A DNA stretch of 23,685 nt. Origin: Isoetes engelmannii (lineage: Eukaryota > Streptophyta > Lycopodiopsida > Isoetales > Isoetaceae). How positions within the stretch are numbered: the stretch's first letter is position 1; each line of letters starts with the position of its first letter. Position numbers and translations under genes: made by a program. The stretch is from assembly GCA_011763485.2 (NCBI GenBank), contig JAANSK020246609.1, positions 1-23,685 of the forward strand, written 5' to 3'. This document shows positions 1 through 8,900 of the stretch, in pieces. The notes beneath the pieces are model-generated. The model did no database searches and was not told the DNA's origin. It worked only from the letters and a program-made list of their open reading frames with translations.

Positions 1-370
1 CATTTCTTGGAGCTTCGCAAGAATGAAATATCCCATATTGGGATTGAAATATCCCATATTTGGGGGCTCACCGGAATCAAATTGGAGGGAAAAAATCCGG
101 CCAGGACCTCCAATTACGCTCCAAACGGAGGCTGTTAGGCCTCGAGAATTGCTGATCTCCCCTGATCTCTCAGGCTATACGGTATAAAAATCGTCTCCGG
201 CCGTATAGCACGAGAGATTAATTTTTTCCGATCATGTGGCTTGAGAGAGTATGAGAGGAGATAGTTGCTTGAGATAGCTATGGAGATTACGGTTCTTTAT
301 CTTGTGCATTGCTTAGTTCTTGTAGATTGAGGCTTGGTTTATCTGCTTTCTATTCTTCTTGTGAGGTTAG
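1..370. other. Gene-free left edge, LTR-like in character
   Basis: I see no credible coding region here. A 21-bp unit (tgaaatatcccatat core) occurs twice in tandem at 24-44 and 45-65. A TATA-like box lies at 183-190, and a short perfect hairpin closes the stretch at 366-385. Promoter, leader and terminal hairpin could be the end of a retrotransposon LTR, but the left end is outside the window and no partner LTR was found, so this is only a suggestion. Confidence 0.3.
174..209 (+). promoter_or_regulatory. TATA-like box enclosed in a 9-bp dyad
   Basis: The sequence gctatacgg (174-182) is the exact reverse complement of ccgtatagc (201-209). The loop between them carries tataaaaa (183-190), a good plant TATA box on the plus strand. 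The possible exon at 371-694 lies in a suitable downstream position. Promoter activity is inferred. Confidence 0.3.
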
Positions 371-385
371 AGCTTTTGCTCTAAC
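366..385. repeat. Perfect 8-bp hairpin with TTTT loop
   Basis: gttagagc (366-373) and gctctaac (378-385) are exact reverse complements separated by tttt. It lies at the start of the possible exon, and its role is unknown. Confidence 0.5.
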
Positions 386-694
386 AACAACCTTGATCCT
401 CGCTGGGCTGCAAACCTTCTCGCCCTGATCCGAGGGGAAGATGTCCTTGTTCCACCGGTCCCAACTCTGCAAACGGATGCCCCCTTGCTTCCAAATGGAT
501 CATCTCCCGCGCCAGTACCATGGATTTCTATTTCGGGAGTGCCAGTACCCCAGCCAAGGCCATGCCCCTGGACGTCTGCTTGCCCTGGAGGTGTCGTTCC
601 TGCAGCCCGGCTAGTGGCCGAAGTCTCCCCTAACAAGGGCTCCACAAGCCAGGCCCCAAAGCGATGCCGGAAAAACAAGCAGGCCTCCCCTCAA
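371..694 (+). CDS. Possible proline-rich exon of an unknown protein
   Basis: The frame is open for 108 codons from 371 to 694, with a TAG just upstream. It ends exactly at a consensus splice donor (caa|gtaagt, GT at 695-696). The predicted segment is rich in Pro, Val and Ala. It begins with a DPRWAANLLALIRGEDV-like stretch and ends with a basic patch (KRCRKNKQ). I do not recognise a family. No ATG opens the frame, so it would have to be an internal exon, and I could not find the partner exons. It could be a gag-like transposon fragment or a chance open frame. A shorter ATG-started reading from 485 exists in the same frame. Confidence 0.25.
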
Positions 695-1478
695 GTAAGT
701 TTTGAATCGAGTTGTTTCTTCGTCCTTAGGGTAACACCTCATACGACTTTTTCTATTTCAGCTCTAAATTGTGCCGGGTGATTGTGAGCAGAACGTGAGC
801 ATGGGTGGCATTTTTCGGTGCAGAATCACACTAGGAATTGGTGAACTTTGTATTATGTACATATTTTGAATTATTACATTTTGTGAGTATATATAAATAC
901 GGGTATGAATACTACATGTGTATCAGGCAAGCCGACAAGGCCATTGTTGATGTCCTTTGTCTTGTTCGGTCTTATCTTGGACAAATCCTTTGCTGTTAGC
1001 GGAAAGTTAGGGTGACTGTTTACATGGTGTCCGAAGGGGACACGGGGCCGAAGCACCCGAAAGCAACCATTCATCCGGCGGCCGAAGTACCCAGGGTGCA
1101 CTGTTGCATTGACTGCACTGTTGCTTCTGTTTTCTACAAGCCAATTTCGTTTTGGTGCAGTTCAAACTTGTTTATGGAAATTTCAGACTTATTTCAGACT
1201 TGTTCATCTGATGCACCGAAACATGGATTTACCATAAATTTATTTCAAAGCATAAGAAGGGATGAATGGAATCAAACGAGGAATAGGCAGAAGCAAATTG
1301 AAAGACATTTTAAACTATCTTCTGATCCATCGAAAATGCATATATTAAGCAGGAAACACTAATGCATTTGTCAAGGTAACAAGCTAAATCTCAGACATCT
1401 TAAAAACTTAACATTTACAATAATAAAAAAGATCCAGTTGGCTACAAACAGTTTTCTTAATAACGAACATAAAAGAAA
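695..1478. other. Interval without a supported gene
   Basis: It begins at a splice-donor-like site. A 116-codon open frame at 1012-1362 shows no recognisable motif. A short direct repeat (tgcactgttgc) occurs twice near 1098 and 1116. I see nothing else that can be named. Confidence 0.4.
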
Positions 1479-2035
1479 CTAGTACAAAGACTGTCCAGAC
1501 GAGCCTCCTCTGAATTCTGGCTTTTCAATGTTTCTGGCCAGAAGGGCCTTGCACTTTATCTCCGAAGGATTCTTCTCACAGCAAAACTTGCAAATCTTAG
1601 CACTGTCACCGATAACAGGAACATGGTCATATTCGATTGACTTTTCAATTTCCGCGAACTTCTGCAGCAGATTAAAACAGCATATTACTCTTGTACCGTC
1701 GAAAAACTTCGTGACGTCATCTTTATCGGTCAAGACGTCTCGAATGGCCAAATTTTTCAGGTGATAACCTCCTTCGAACATTGTTTGGGCATGGTGGAGC
1801 CGGATGCAATACAGGAAATGCACCCCATCGCAATTAAAGCAAGATGGGATTCCATTTGCAAACAAAGACACCAAGGATTCAAGGCTTCGAGCTCAGAGTT
1901 GAAGGGCACCGAAAGGTTGTCCGGGTTGCGAGTTTTGGTCGGTCTATCTGCCTTACGTGGGGTTCCTTCAGAGCCATTACGGGGGAGGCTGAGCTTGCGT
2001 TTAAGCGAGCTTGCGGGTGTCTTGCCTTTATCCAT
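1479..2035 (-). pseudogene. Small unknown protein gene with frame change, Cys/His-rich
   Basis: The start chosen is the ATG at 2035-2033. It follows a pyrimidine-rich leader and has a TATA box about 250 bp upstream. The first part (about 55 residues) is basic and Ser/Pro-rich, with a Lys/Arg cluster suggestive of nuclear localisation. Near 1870 the ATG frame drifts into a less convincing sequence and stops near 1757. The adjacent frame carries a more protein-like continuation to the TAG at 1481-1479. This contains a CFNC...H...C...HH cluster, a DDVTKFFDGTRVICCFNLL stretch and a later CKFCCEK motif, which could bind zinc. No GT-AG intron was found at the switch, so a frameshift is the simplest reading. 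The family is not recognised. The gene may be a recently broken host gene or a captured fragment. Confidence 0.4.
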
Positions 2036-2073
2036 GCTGCAAGAAAAGGGACGGAACGAAGAGCTCGAAGAAA

Positions 2074-2121
2074 ACGGAGCTAAGAGCACGAAGAGGGACG
2101 GAGCTAAGAGCACAAAGAAGG
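2074..2121. repeat. Tandem 24-bp duplication in the leader
   Basis: The unit acggagctaagagcac... occurs at 2074-2097 and 2098-2121 with few differences. It lies in the predicted 5' leader of the minus-strand gene at 1479-2035. Confidence 0.7.
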
Positions 2122-2284
2122 GCCGAAACGAAAAGCTATTCCTGCAAGAAAAGAGGATGGAACAAAGAGTGGACGGATCGAAGAGCGACTGCGGATCGAC
2201 AGAGGCGGAGCACAGATGCGAATCGAAAGGAAGAAAGATGCCGGAAGGGGAAGGCGCAGGAGGATTCCGGAAACACAGACTAGG

Positions 2285-2292
2285 TATATATA
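2285..2292 (-). promoter_or_regulatory. TATA box for the 1479-2035 gene
   Basis: tatatata lies 250 bp upstream of the minus-strand ATG at 2035. The minus-strand leader between them is rich in C and T, as in many plant 5' leaders, and ends in tttcttgcag just before the ATG. That sequence could also serve as a splice acceptor. Confidence 0.4.
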
Positions 2293-2321
2293 GGCAGGTC
2301 AGAGTTTATGATGCAAATTAG

Positions 2322-3570
2322 GGTTTCTGGGTTTTCGTATTTTCGGTTACATTTTTTATTTTACGTATTTAGATTATCGTATTCAAGTTTACTTTTTGGG
2401 TTATCGTATTTGGATTTTCGTATTTTGGGTTATCGTATTTAAATTTATGGTTACAAGAAGTACATTTTTGTGCCTATTTTTGTGGCAATTCCGTTACAGA
2501 AATGTATTTCTTGTAACGTGAATATTTGGGTTGTGGCATTCTGTGTTAGGGTTTAATCGGGCAGCTCCGGCGATGGCAATGGCGATGGCGCCCTGCTCCG
2601 GCGATGGCGCCACAGCTCTTTCTTGCTCTCTTTCTCCGGCCATGGTGCCTAAATCATCTGCAACGGCTTCCCCTGCCATTTCTTAGGGCCTTCCCTTTGC
2701 CATTTGCATCGATGTCCCCTGCCATTTGCATCGATTTCTTGATTCTTTGATTTCTTGATTTTTTATTTCTTATCATTCTGTTTCTTTCTTGTTTTACCTG
2801 CACGTTCGGGCGGCTCCAGCAATAGTGATTGTGCCCTACTCCGACTATGGCACCTAAATCAGCAGTTATGGCTTCCTTGTTGCGGCTATGGCGCCTGATC
2901 AGCAGTTATGGCTTCCTTGCTGCGGCTATGGCGCTATGGTTCTTTGTGAAGACTTTCAGTAAGATTTCAGTGTGTTTTCTTTAAGATTTTAGTTTGACCT
3001 TATGCCTTCCATGCTTTCATGACAGATGCTCCTATTTTCGCCTTTGCAGCTCTGCCGAAATTAGATCCGGCAGTTCTTCAAGAACAGTTTCATGTTTCTG
3101 TAACCTTTTTTTCATGCTTTTCGTGTGTTGTTTCATGCTTTTCTGTAACAATTTCATGCTTTCCTGTAATAGTTTTCCTGTTTTCATGCTTTATTGCGCT
3201 GCTATGGTTTTACTGGGGTTCAATTCCCCAGCTAGTAAGCAAATAGATATATATAGTAAGCAAGCAGAATGCAAGTAATGGAAGTAGCCTAGATATCCTG
3301 GAATGCAACTAAAACATTACAAACGTAGAATGCGACTAGTCTAACACCGGGATCCCACTGCGGCCGGAGTTGCTCAGATTTCCAGATTGTGTTTGAGTTA
3401 GCCTAGGTTAAACTCCAAATCCAGCAAAGATTAGCAAGAATTCTACCATGCTGTAACAGTTAACGGTGCAATCCTGGCCTTCAGGATAACTACGTGGGGA
3501 TCATGGAGCTTGGAAGCACATTACAGAGGGATCCCAGAGCATACCATCAAAAAGCCTCCAGGATCCCGGC
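2322..3570. other. Gene-free interval with several simple repeats
   Basis: 2330-2455 is AT-rich with recurring ttatcgtattt and ttttcgtatttt elements. 2492-2518 is a near-perfect dyad around gttacagaaat. 2560-2620 repeats gctccggcgatggc. 3085-3190 repeats tttcatgcttttctgtaac-like units. Two short plus-strand open frames (2994-3278, 3019-3246) run through the last repeat and are low-complexity. No gene is supported. Confidence 0.5.
2858..2937. repeat. Tandem 40-bp duplication
   Basis: The unit beginning atcagcagttatggcttcct occurs at 2858-2897 and 2898-2937, with only a few differences. No function is evident. Confidence 0.75.
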
Positions 3571-3990
3571 ATTATCTTGCGCCGCTGTAACAATGGTCCA
3601 TGTCAGCGGATAAATTTGGCAGTAGTGGAATCCCGGCCTATTGCCCACGTGTCAAAATCTCATTGCAGGAAACTGCCAGAACGCCACAACCCAAACTCAG
3701 TATTTCTACTCAGAAAATATTGTATTTATAAAAAGCGCAGGCAAGTGATCAATGAAATCGGATATAAGTGCACGCATAAATCTATTTACAATGGGAAAAC
3801 GCCTAGAGGAAAGATCTCGACATCAGAAATAAAATAACAAAAGTGGTGGATTCAAAAGTAGCTCAACGGTTACGTCGTTTGATCAGTACGTGCTAGGCAG
3901 TGCGGCTGGACTCGCCCCGTCATCGCCTCTACACGAAAACTAGTCTGGGTTAGATCGATTATAGCCACAACAATGAAGATTCCAGATAGT
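3571..3990. other. Interval without a supported gene
   Basis: An 86-codon open frame at 3577-3837 on the plus strand is present, but its composition is unremarkable and it contains no motif. I see no repeats or RNA gene. Confidence 0.35.
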
Positions 3991-4446
3991 TTATGATATC
4001 TTGTTGGGAAAGCACCATTTTACTCGTCCGGTGGATGGGTCCTTGCAACAAGGCATGGCACCGCTGGGGACAGGTGGTTCCTTTGATGGTTCGCCCCACT
4101 CCTTTGATGGCGTGCCGGCCGAATGTTGGCAGCCCCCACCCAATGGATGCGTGGTCGGAACAAAGGACCCATGAAGATAAGAGAACAGGTTTGATGCCCA
4201 TTCTTGGTCAGAGGTGTTATGGCCTGGGATTCTCGAGCCGCTTGAAACCTTCACTGGCACCCGAACATAGTCGCAGCCGGCTTCGCCTGTCCTTGGTATA
4301 GCGATAGCGATGGGCGGGACCTCAACCAGAGCTTGACCGTGTAGCCGCTCTTGCAGGCTTGCAAGATTGCAGTTCTGGAGCGCCTCCAAAAAAGTAACTT
4401 GCACAACAAGGGATCCATCTATGGCGATAGGCAGGGATTCGGCCAT
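3991..4446 (-). CDS. Hypothetical protein, 151 codons, unrecognised
   Basis: An ATG at 4446 opens 151 codons on the minus strand. The first half reads like a globular protein, with a LEALQNCNLASLQERLHGQAL stretch predicted to be helical. The second half is rich in Gly, Pro, Ser and Cys (GGGCQHSAGTPSKEWGEPSKE). No family is recognised. A minus-strand TATA-like element lies about 35 bp upstream, which would give a very short leader. A competing 102-codon frame runs on the opposite strand. It lies about 600 bp beyond the 3' end of the decayed transposase and could be a captured host fragment, but no terminal repeats were found to support that. Confidence 0.3.
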   Translation of the reverse strand: MAESLPIAIDGSLVVQVTFLEALQNCNLASLQERLHGQALVEVPPIAIAIPRTGEAGCDYVRVPVKVSSGSRIPGHNTSDQEWASNLFSYLHGSFVPTTHPLGGGCQHSAGTPSKEWGEPSKEPPVPSGAMPCCKDPSTGRVKWCFPNKIS

Positions 4447-4478
4447 TGCTGAGGGTAGACTACGTTAGCCGGATTTCT

Positions 4479-4488
4479 TGCTTTATAA
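4479..4488 (-). promoter_or_regulatory. TATA-like element upstream of the 3991-4446 ORF
   Basis: On the minus strand the sequence reads tttataaagc, preceded by a run of T. It lies about 35 bp from the candidate ATG. Its link to a real transcript is inferred. Confidence 0.2.
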
Positions 4489-5029
4489 AAAAAAAAGAGC
4501 TTGCGAAAAGGATCCCTATCAAATTGAAGATCGCCAGGCCGGAGCGCCAAGACGCGGGAGGAGACAATGGAGGCGGGCGCCAAACAGCGGGACTTTCTTG
4601 AGTTTGAATTGGGTTCTGACAGGCCAAAAACAAAAACATTCAGGCAAATGTTGTTTTTAGGTGGACGTGACCCTTTCTAATATGACCACGCTGGCACATG
4701 ATCTGGACGCCCGTCTCGGGCATCATCCTATTTGACCTAAAAAACTAAATGGTTGATCCTGGCGATTTGTATAATACAAATAAAAAGTGGGATTCTTGCG
4801 CCGGCCAATGATTCAAAGCGACAGCTAATATTAGTAGAAAATATTATCGGTAGGCTAGGCTAGCTATGCTCACAAATGTCTGTCATAGGAAAAAACTAAC
4901 AGTGCTCCTAACAGCGGACACTGCTCCCGTATCAGTCCTGACTGCATTGATCGTCCAACACATGCTACTTCCAGCTTGTTTTGATTCTCTTACACTTCTT
5001 TCTACCAATCTCTATTAAGCCTCGCCAAA
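4489..5029. other. Interval without a supported gene
   Basis: A 60-codon open frame at 4478-4660 on the plus strand has no motif. The transposase remnant appears to end at 5030. I searched by eye for transposon terminal inverted repeats here and saw none. Confidence 0.35.
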
Positions 5030-5482
5030 CTACTGCCACAATGCTCCTTGTACTAGTTCTGGGAGAGGACTAGCATTTTTGCGCTGGGAAATCTTCTCCC
5101 CGTCCAGTCTTTCCAGCCTGTTGTCGAGCTTCCTCATCAGGAAGTCCGTTGCCACCAAAATGTACGGATTCTTGGTGGTCCTACTTAGTACCCTGGCAGT
5201 TACGGTTTGCAGGGACGCGGTGACCTTCTCCAAGTTCAGGCCATTGCCGGCCTTAAGCGAATCCAGGTGGGTGGCAGAGGTGGACAATTCAGCCTTCTCT
5301 GCGCGATCGTCAGCGGTTCGTCTCCAGCCAGGGAAACGGTCGGCACACCAGGGTCGTCACTTTCTCCCATCCATGGCTTGAGGTTGTGCAGGCCACCACT
5401 AGTCGTTCCACATTAGGTGCCCAACACTTGTAAAATGTCCTGGTCTCTATAGGTATCCATCAGCTGCATTTACTTTGACTTG

Positions 5483-5524
5483 GTGTTTACATAAATTTCC
5501 TTTCGCACCCCATGGGCAATCACA
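5483..5524 (-). other. SWIM zinc finger of the MULE transposase
   Basis: The translated segment CDCPWGAKGNLCKH fits the CxC-x8-CxH SWIM pattern. It is found C-terminal to the catalytic core in plant MULE and FAR1-type proteins, where it is thought to aid DNA or protein binding. The stop TAG follows at 5449-5447 in this frame, and homologous-looking sequence seems to continue in other frames. Confidence 0.85.
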
Positions 5525-6299
5525 GCAGGCCCAATGCTTAAGTGCTCCATTCACGTAGTATGGTCCGTATCCTAACGTTCGTAAGCTTTGCACTTCAGCC
5601 TGCCCTTCTTCAATGTTAGTGAAGGTCACGGCCTCATCCGGGATGTATCTGGCCCCACATATAGCACACGCTATTATCTCTTCCTGAGACGTGTTTGCAA
5701 TGAATCCCGAACAAGTGCCCTTAATGAGAAGATTGTGATACAAGTACTACTCTAAACCAGATGACAACTGACCTTGTGTAGGCCAAATGTGTCTCCACAT
5801 CGTTCACAAGAATATGAAGGAGCCAATCAATCCTCCTGCCCCTGAGTTGAGACTTGGACAACCCTAGACGTCTTTTCAGTGCGTAGTGGTAAGCCTCTAT
5901 AGTTGCATTAGTCTCCTGGTTGGAATGATGATACATTCTAAACGCTAAAACCCATTGAGAAATATTCTTGGTCCACCCCCGGTTCATGTATGCTCTCAGC
6001 TTGAGAAACCTGCTTGCATACTTAGCTTTAAAGGAATCCAACTTACTAATTGCTTCAATCTTACAAGCTTCTCGGTACACGTCGCCATACTCATTGTCCC
6101 CCAACTTTTTGGCCTCAACAGCAGCCGCATTTCCAACCTCCTCACCAACATGTAACTCCTTACTTTGGCCTGATCCTATCCCATACATAATTGCGCCTAG
6201 CTCAGTGAACATAGCATTCCTCGCCTGCTTGTCCTTGACATTTCTCGAGTGCCACTTAAACAATGTCCTCCTCACGTGCCATATGCATATCTGGACTGG

Positions 6300-6384
6300 C
6301 TCGGAGGGAAAAAACATACAAAACAAGAAAAAAGTGTTAATTTTACAAGTTGGATCGATGAAGTGGTTCTTCATCATAGCCTAC
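6300..6384 (-). other. Intron of the MULE transposase, 85 bp
   Basis: The donor is atg|gtaggc (GT at 6384-6383) and the acceptor is ctccgag|cca (exon resumes at 6299). Removing it joins the AEIKACKM end of one exon in phase 0 to PVQICIWHV. This matches the order of these motifs in the family. Without splicing a stop codon lies inside. Confidence 0.7.
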
Positions 6385-6595
6385 CATCTTGCAGGCTTTG
6401 ATTTCAGCATGAGCGTCGTCGGTGATGAAGCAAGATGGACACCAATCTGGATCATAAGCATGTACTGCTTCCCGCAATGCCTCTAGCCACTCAGATATGG
6501 CACTCTTTGTTTGATTGTTCGTGATAACCCAAGCAACTGGCATCCCATTGCAATGATCATGATCATCGAATGCAATTAGGGTGAAAAGATAATAC

Positions 6596-6667
6596 CTAGG
6601 AAAGTTCAATGATTGAGATAGAAAACAAGAAGGGATGTCGACTTTAACAATTTTGCAGCATCCTTAC
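6596..6667 (-). other. Intron of the MULE transposase, 72 bp
   Basis: The donor is aag ag|gtaagg (GT at 6667-6666) and the acceptor is tttcctag|g (exon resumes at 6595). Splicing turns TNDKR and YYLFTLIAFDDH into one continuous motif, as expected for the catalytic core. Confidence 0.8.
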
Positions 6668-6843
6668 CTCTTGTCGTTTGTTTTGAAAGTGGAATCCATA
6701 CATATAGCTCTATCGTTGCCGAACCGGATCAATGCTTTTCTTTGGATGGGGGTCATCACACCTAGCTGGAACAAACTTCCTTGCTGGTGGATGAACACCT
6801 TGTCTGTATTCAATTGAGCCCACATGTGGATGCTAGTGGGCAA

Positions 6844-6915
6844 ATCTTCGTCCAATTTCCAAGTGTCGCGTACAACGGGATCTTCATCCAATTTCCAAGT
6901 GTCGCGTACAACGGG
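6844..6915. repeat. 36-bp tandem duplication inside the transposase gene
   Basis: Units at 6844-6879 and 6880-6915 differ at one base. On the minus strand they encode the 12-residue peptide DPVVRDTWKLDE twice, in frame, just before the catalytic core. The near-identity shows a recent event. Confidence 0.9.
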
Positions 6916-7029
6916 CTTGTCTACGTTGTAGATGCCAGGCATGGAAAGCACATCATCTCTATTCAAACTCTCTTTCCCTTTCACCGAGCATTTCAGATTC
7001 CAACCCTCCTGGTGCATGTTCATCACACC

Positions 7030-7042
7030 GGGGGGGGGGGGG
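7030..7042. repeat. Run of 13 G, site of a frame change
   Basis: On the minus strand this is a run of 13 C. The upstream frame (about 7213-7045, with ITYYWFDHVNLRGEVVHG) and the downstream frame (from 7030, with GVMNMHQEGWN) both look like the transposase but are in different phases. They meet at this run. Slippage is the likely cause, either in evolution or in sequencing. Confidence 0.8.
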
Positions 7043-7395
7043 TTTGTGGTAGAGCACAAGCTTCTGACATATCCATTCCTTCTTCTCCTTGGAGAGCCAT
7101 GGGGCAAATATGAACCTAATACTGGCAGATGGATCAAGTGTCCTACCGTGCACAACCTCACCTCTAAGGTTTACGTGGTCGAACCAATAATAGGTAATCT
7201 TCGACCATTCTAGTAACAGGTACATTTGTCGAACTGTAAGTGGCATCTACAACCCCTACGGACACCTTCGCCCCTCTCGACCCTTTTCCGACGAGTACCT
7301 GGAGCTCTCGAACGTGCACTCTGCACCGAGTGTTTGTTGGCTGAGTAGTTTTGGGGCCCCTATGTGCACCAGTACCTAAGGGCAGTCCCCCCAAC

Positions 7396-7426
7396 ATGGG
7401 TCAAGATAGTTATACCCCGGGTTGGT
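7396..7426. repeat. 31-bp inverted repeat, left copy
   Basis: This segment matches the reverse complement of 8870-8900 at 29 of 31 positions by hand alignment (core gtcaagatagttatacc). The two copies face each other about 1.45 kb apart, across the start of the MULE gene and the GC-rich repeat block. Confidence 0.7.
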
Positions 7427-7887
7427 GCCAACATACCCAGAGCTGTCAATGAATGAATCATGAACGAAACAGTATTGATAAGGTGTGCAGTTGTACCTTT
7501 TCAGAGACAGATACGAGTCCTTCGTTGGAGGGGGTAGGTGTCATTGGCATACACTGCTTCGCAGATAGAAATTGCAAGGGGCTTCTCCGAAATTCTGCTC
7601 CCTCGCGACAAATTCGGAAACCCACGCAGTAGGAATGCAACAAACCATAACAACCATTGGCACACCAGTAGGTACGGAATGCTCCTCTACGCTCCATAAG
7701 AGTTTGTTGTGATCGAACACACTGCCTACTGGCTGTTGGGGCCTCAATGTTTCACGAAGCTGGAGGAACGTCAGGACCTTAAAATGAATGAAGTTACCGG
7801 CAAATCAAGCAAATATCGATACTAAGCTGCAGCCGTTGCGCCCCCAAATCCATTCCCTACCCAAAACTGTTCTTCATCTTGCGGCAT

Positions 7888-8869
7888 CTTCGCTTGGATC
7901 ACACCCTGCCATTTTTGTTCCACCAATCAGAGAAGGCGACACTAAGTAATCCACTCGAGGGCTCTGATGTGTCCACGGTGGCATGAGGGACCGGGATCGT
8001 GCATGGCAGGGGTGACGGCGATGTCGTGTCCGCGATCCCATCCTCTTGCTTAGTCTGACGCCGGGGATTCCGCTCCGCGATTCGGACGATAGAGATATGC
8101 CAGGATTGTCGAACGGCTGCGATCGGTTATGGGCATCTTGCGGACGGGATCCATCAGTGGGGTTACCTTGACGGGGGATCCCATCCGGAAGTTGTCCTCC
8201 TGTGTGATCCCAGCGGGCTGTGCGATCCCAGCTCGCGTCTGCAGCCTGAACGGCTCGGATGCGCGCGTAGGTTGGGCGACTGCGATCTGCTCAGTGGCTA
8301 TTCCCGGGGATAACAATTGGCGGGATCCCTTCCGCCGCATTGCCCGGGGTTGCCACCCGCCGGGATATCCATACGGGATTCCATCCGGTAGATGCATGCA
8401 GCAGGGCAAACGGCTCGGATGCACCCAGGGTTTGGGCGGCTGTAATCAGTTCGGGCTGCCCATCCACCAGGATCTATGCCGACGGGATACCGTCTGCCGC
8501 GTTGCCCGAAGGAGGATCCCAGACTCCAGGATATCGATCTGGGATCCCAGTTGGCGGATGCAGCTCGGATGCGCCCAGGGTATGGAGGATGAGGATGACT
8601 GCCACTGGGGCCCAACAGGTTCGGGGTTTGGAGGTTTGGTTGGGAGGTTTGATGCCGATACTGAGCCACGAGCCGGAATCCTAAGGATCCTAAGGGATTC
8701 CGGGGTTCGGAACGTAGCCAACAGCTCGGATTCGCCATCACGAGTTGTGGCCGCGATTGACTGGAGAAGCCTGCCATACGTCAGGCCTGGCAGAACGAAA
8801 GCGAGAGAACAGGGGCCGTCGAGGACAGGAGAGGGATCTTGGAGGCAGATTTTTTTTGCGTTGGGATCA
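7888..8869. other. Interval without a supported gene, GC-rich
   Basis: From about 8040 the sequence is clearly richer in G and C than the rest of the window. Long open frames occur on both strands (260 codons at 8129-8911 plus, 159 codons at 8298-8777 minus, 142 codons at 8446-8874 minus). I attribute these to the lack of AT-rich stop codons and to tandem repetition. The translations are low-complexity and motif-free. Confidence 0.5.
8240..8620. repeat. Degenerate tandem repeats of about 155 bp
   Basis: The landmark cggctcggatgc (last copy cagctcggatgc) recurs near 8253, 8411 and 8564. It is followed each time by a similar gcccaggg...ggg stretch, and between copies by related segments with gccgc.ttgcccg and cgggat. 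The period is 153-158 bp and the copies are diverged. Confidence 0.65.
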
Positions 8870-8900
8870 ACCAACCCGAGGTATAACTATCTTGATCCAT
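8870..8900. repeat. 31-bp inverted repeat, right copy
   Basis: This is the partner of 7396-7426. It directly abuts the damaged copy of the nitroreductase last exon that starts at 8899. Confidence 0.7.

Larger units (their letters stand above)
5030..7887 (-). pseudogene. Decayed MULE-type transposase gene (SWIM zinc finger)
   Basis: Mutator-like transposases cut and paste DNA in the nucleus using a DDE catalytic core. The candidate start is the ATG at 7887. An N-terminal region follows with an EHSVPTGVPMVVMVC segment (about 7690-7640) and a GCRCHLQF motif (about 7250). The core begins at 7161 and carries ICMDSTFKTN, with the first catalytic Asp. YYLFTLIAFDDHDHCNG and CFITDDAHAEIKA follow, the latter likely holding the second Asp, then the ICIWHVRRTLFKWH motif and a SWIM finger. 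Two GT-AG introns (6596-6667, 6300-6384) restore the frame. Frame changes without good splice sites occur near 7190-7250, at the G run 7030-7042, near 5745 and at least twice between 5450 and 5300. The last segment (5030-5287) contains a leucine-rich helical stretch ending LMRKLDNRLERLDGEK. The gene cannot encode a continuous protein as read. A domesticated FAR1-like origin is possible, but the decay argues for a dead transposon. Confidence 0.8.

Noticed and set aside
366-385. Rho-independent terminator
   Set aside because: The hairpin lacks a following T run and the DNA is eukaryotic.
1761-2321. Plus-strand 186-codon open frame
   Set aside because: It is antisense to the leader and coding part of the better supported minus-strand frame. 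The Lys/Glu-rich tail comes from the 24-bp repeats.
2994-3278. Cys/Phe-rich open frames as membrane or secreted peptides
   Set aside because: They are translations of a degenerate tttcatgctttt repeat, read in two overlapping frames.
5968-6486. Plus-strand 172-codon open frame
   Set aside because: It is antisense to the MULE catalytic core, whose motifs are clear on the minus strand.
4460-8900. MULE terminal inverted repeats and 9-bp target duplication
   Set aside because: I compared both flanks by eye and found no long inverted pair beyond the 31-bp match, so the element borders are left undefined.
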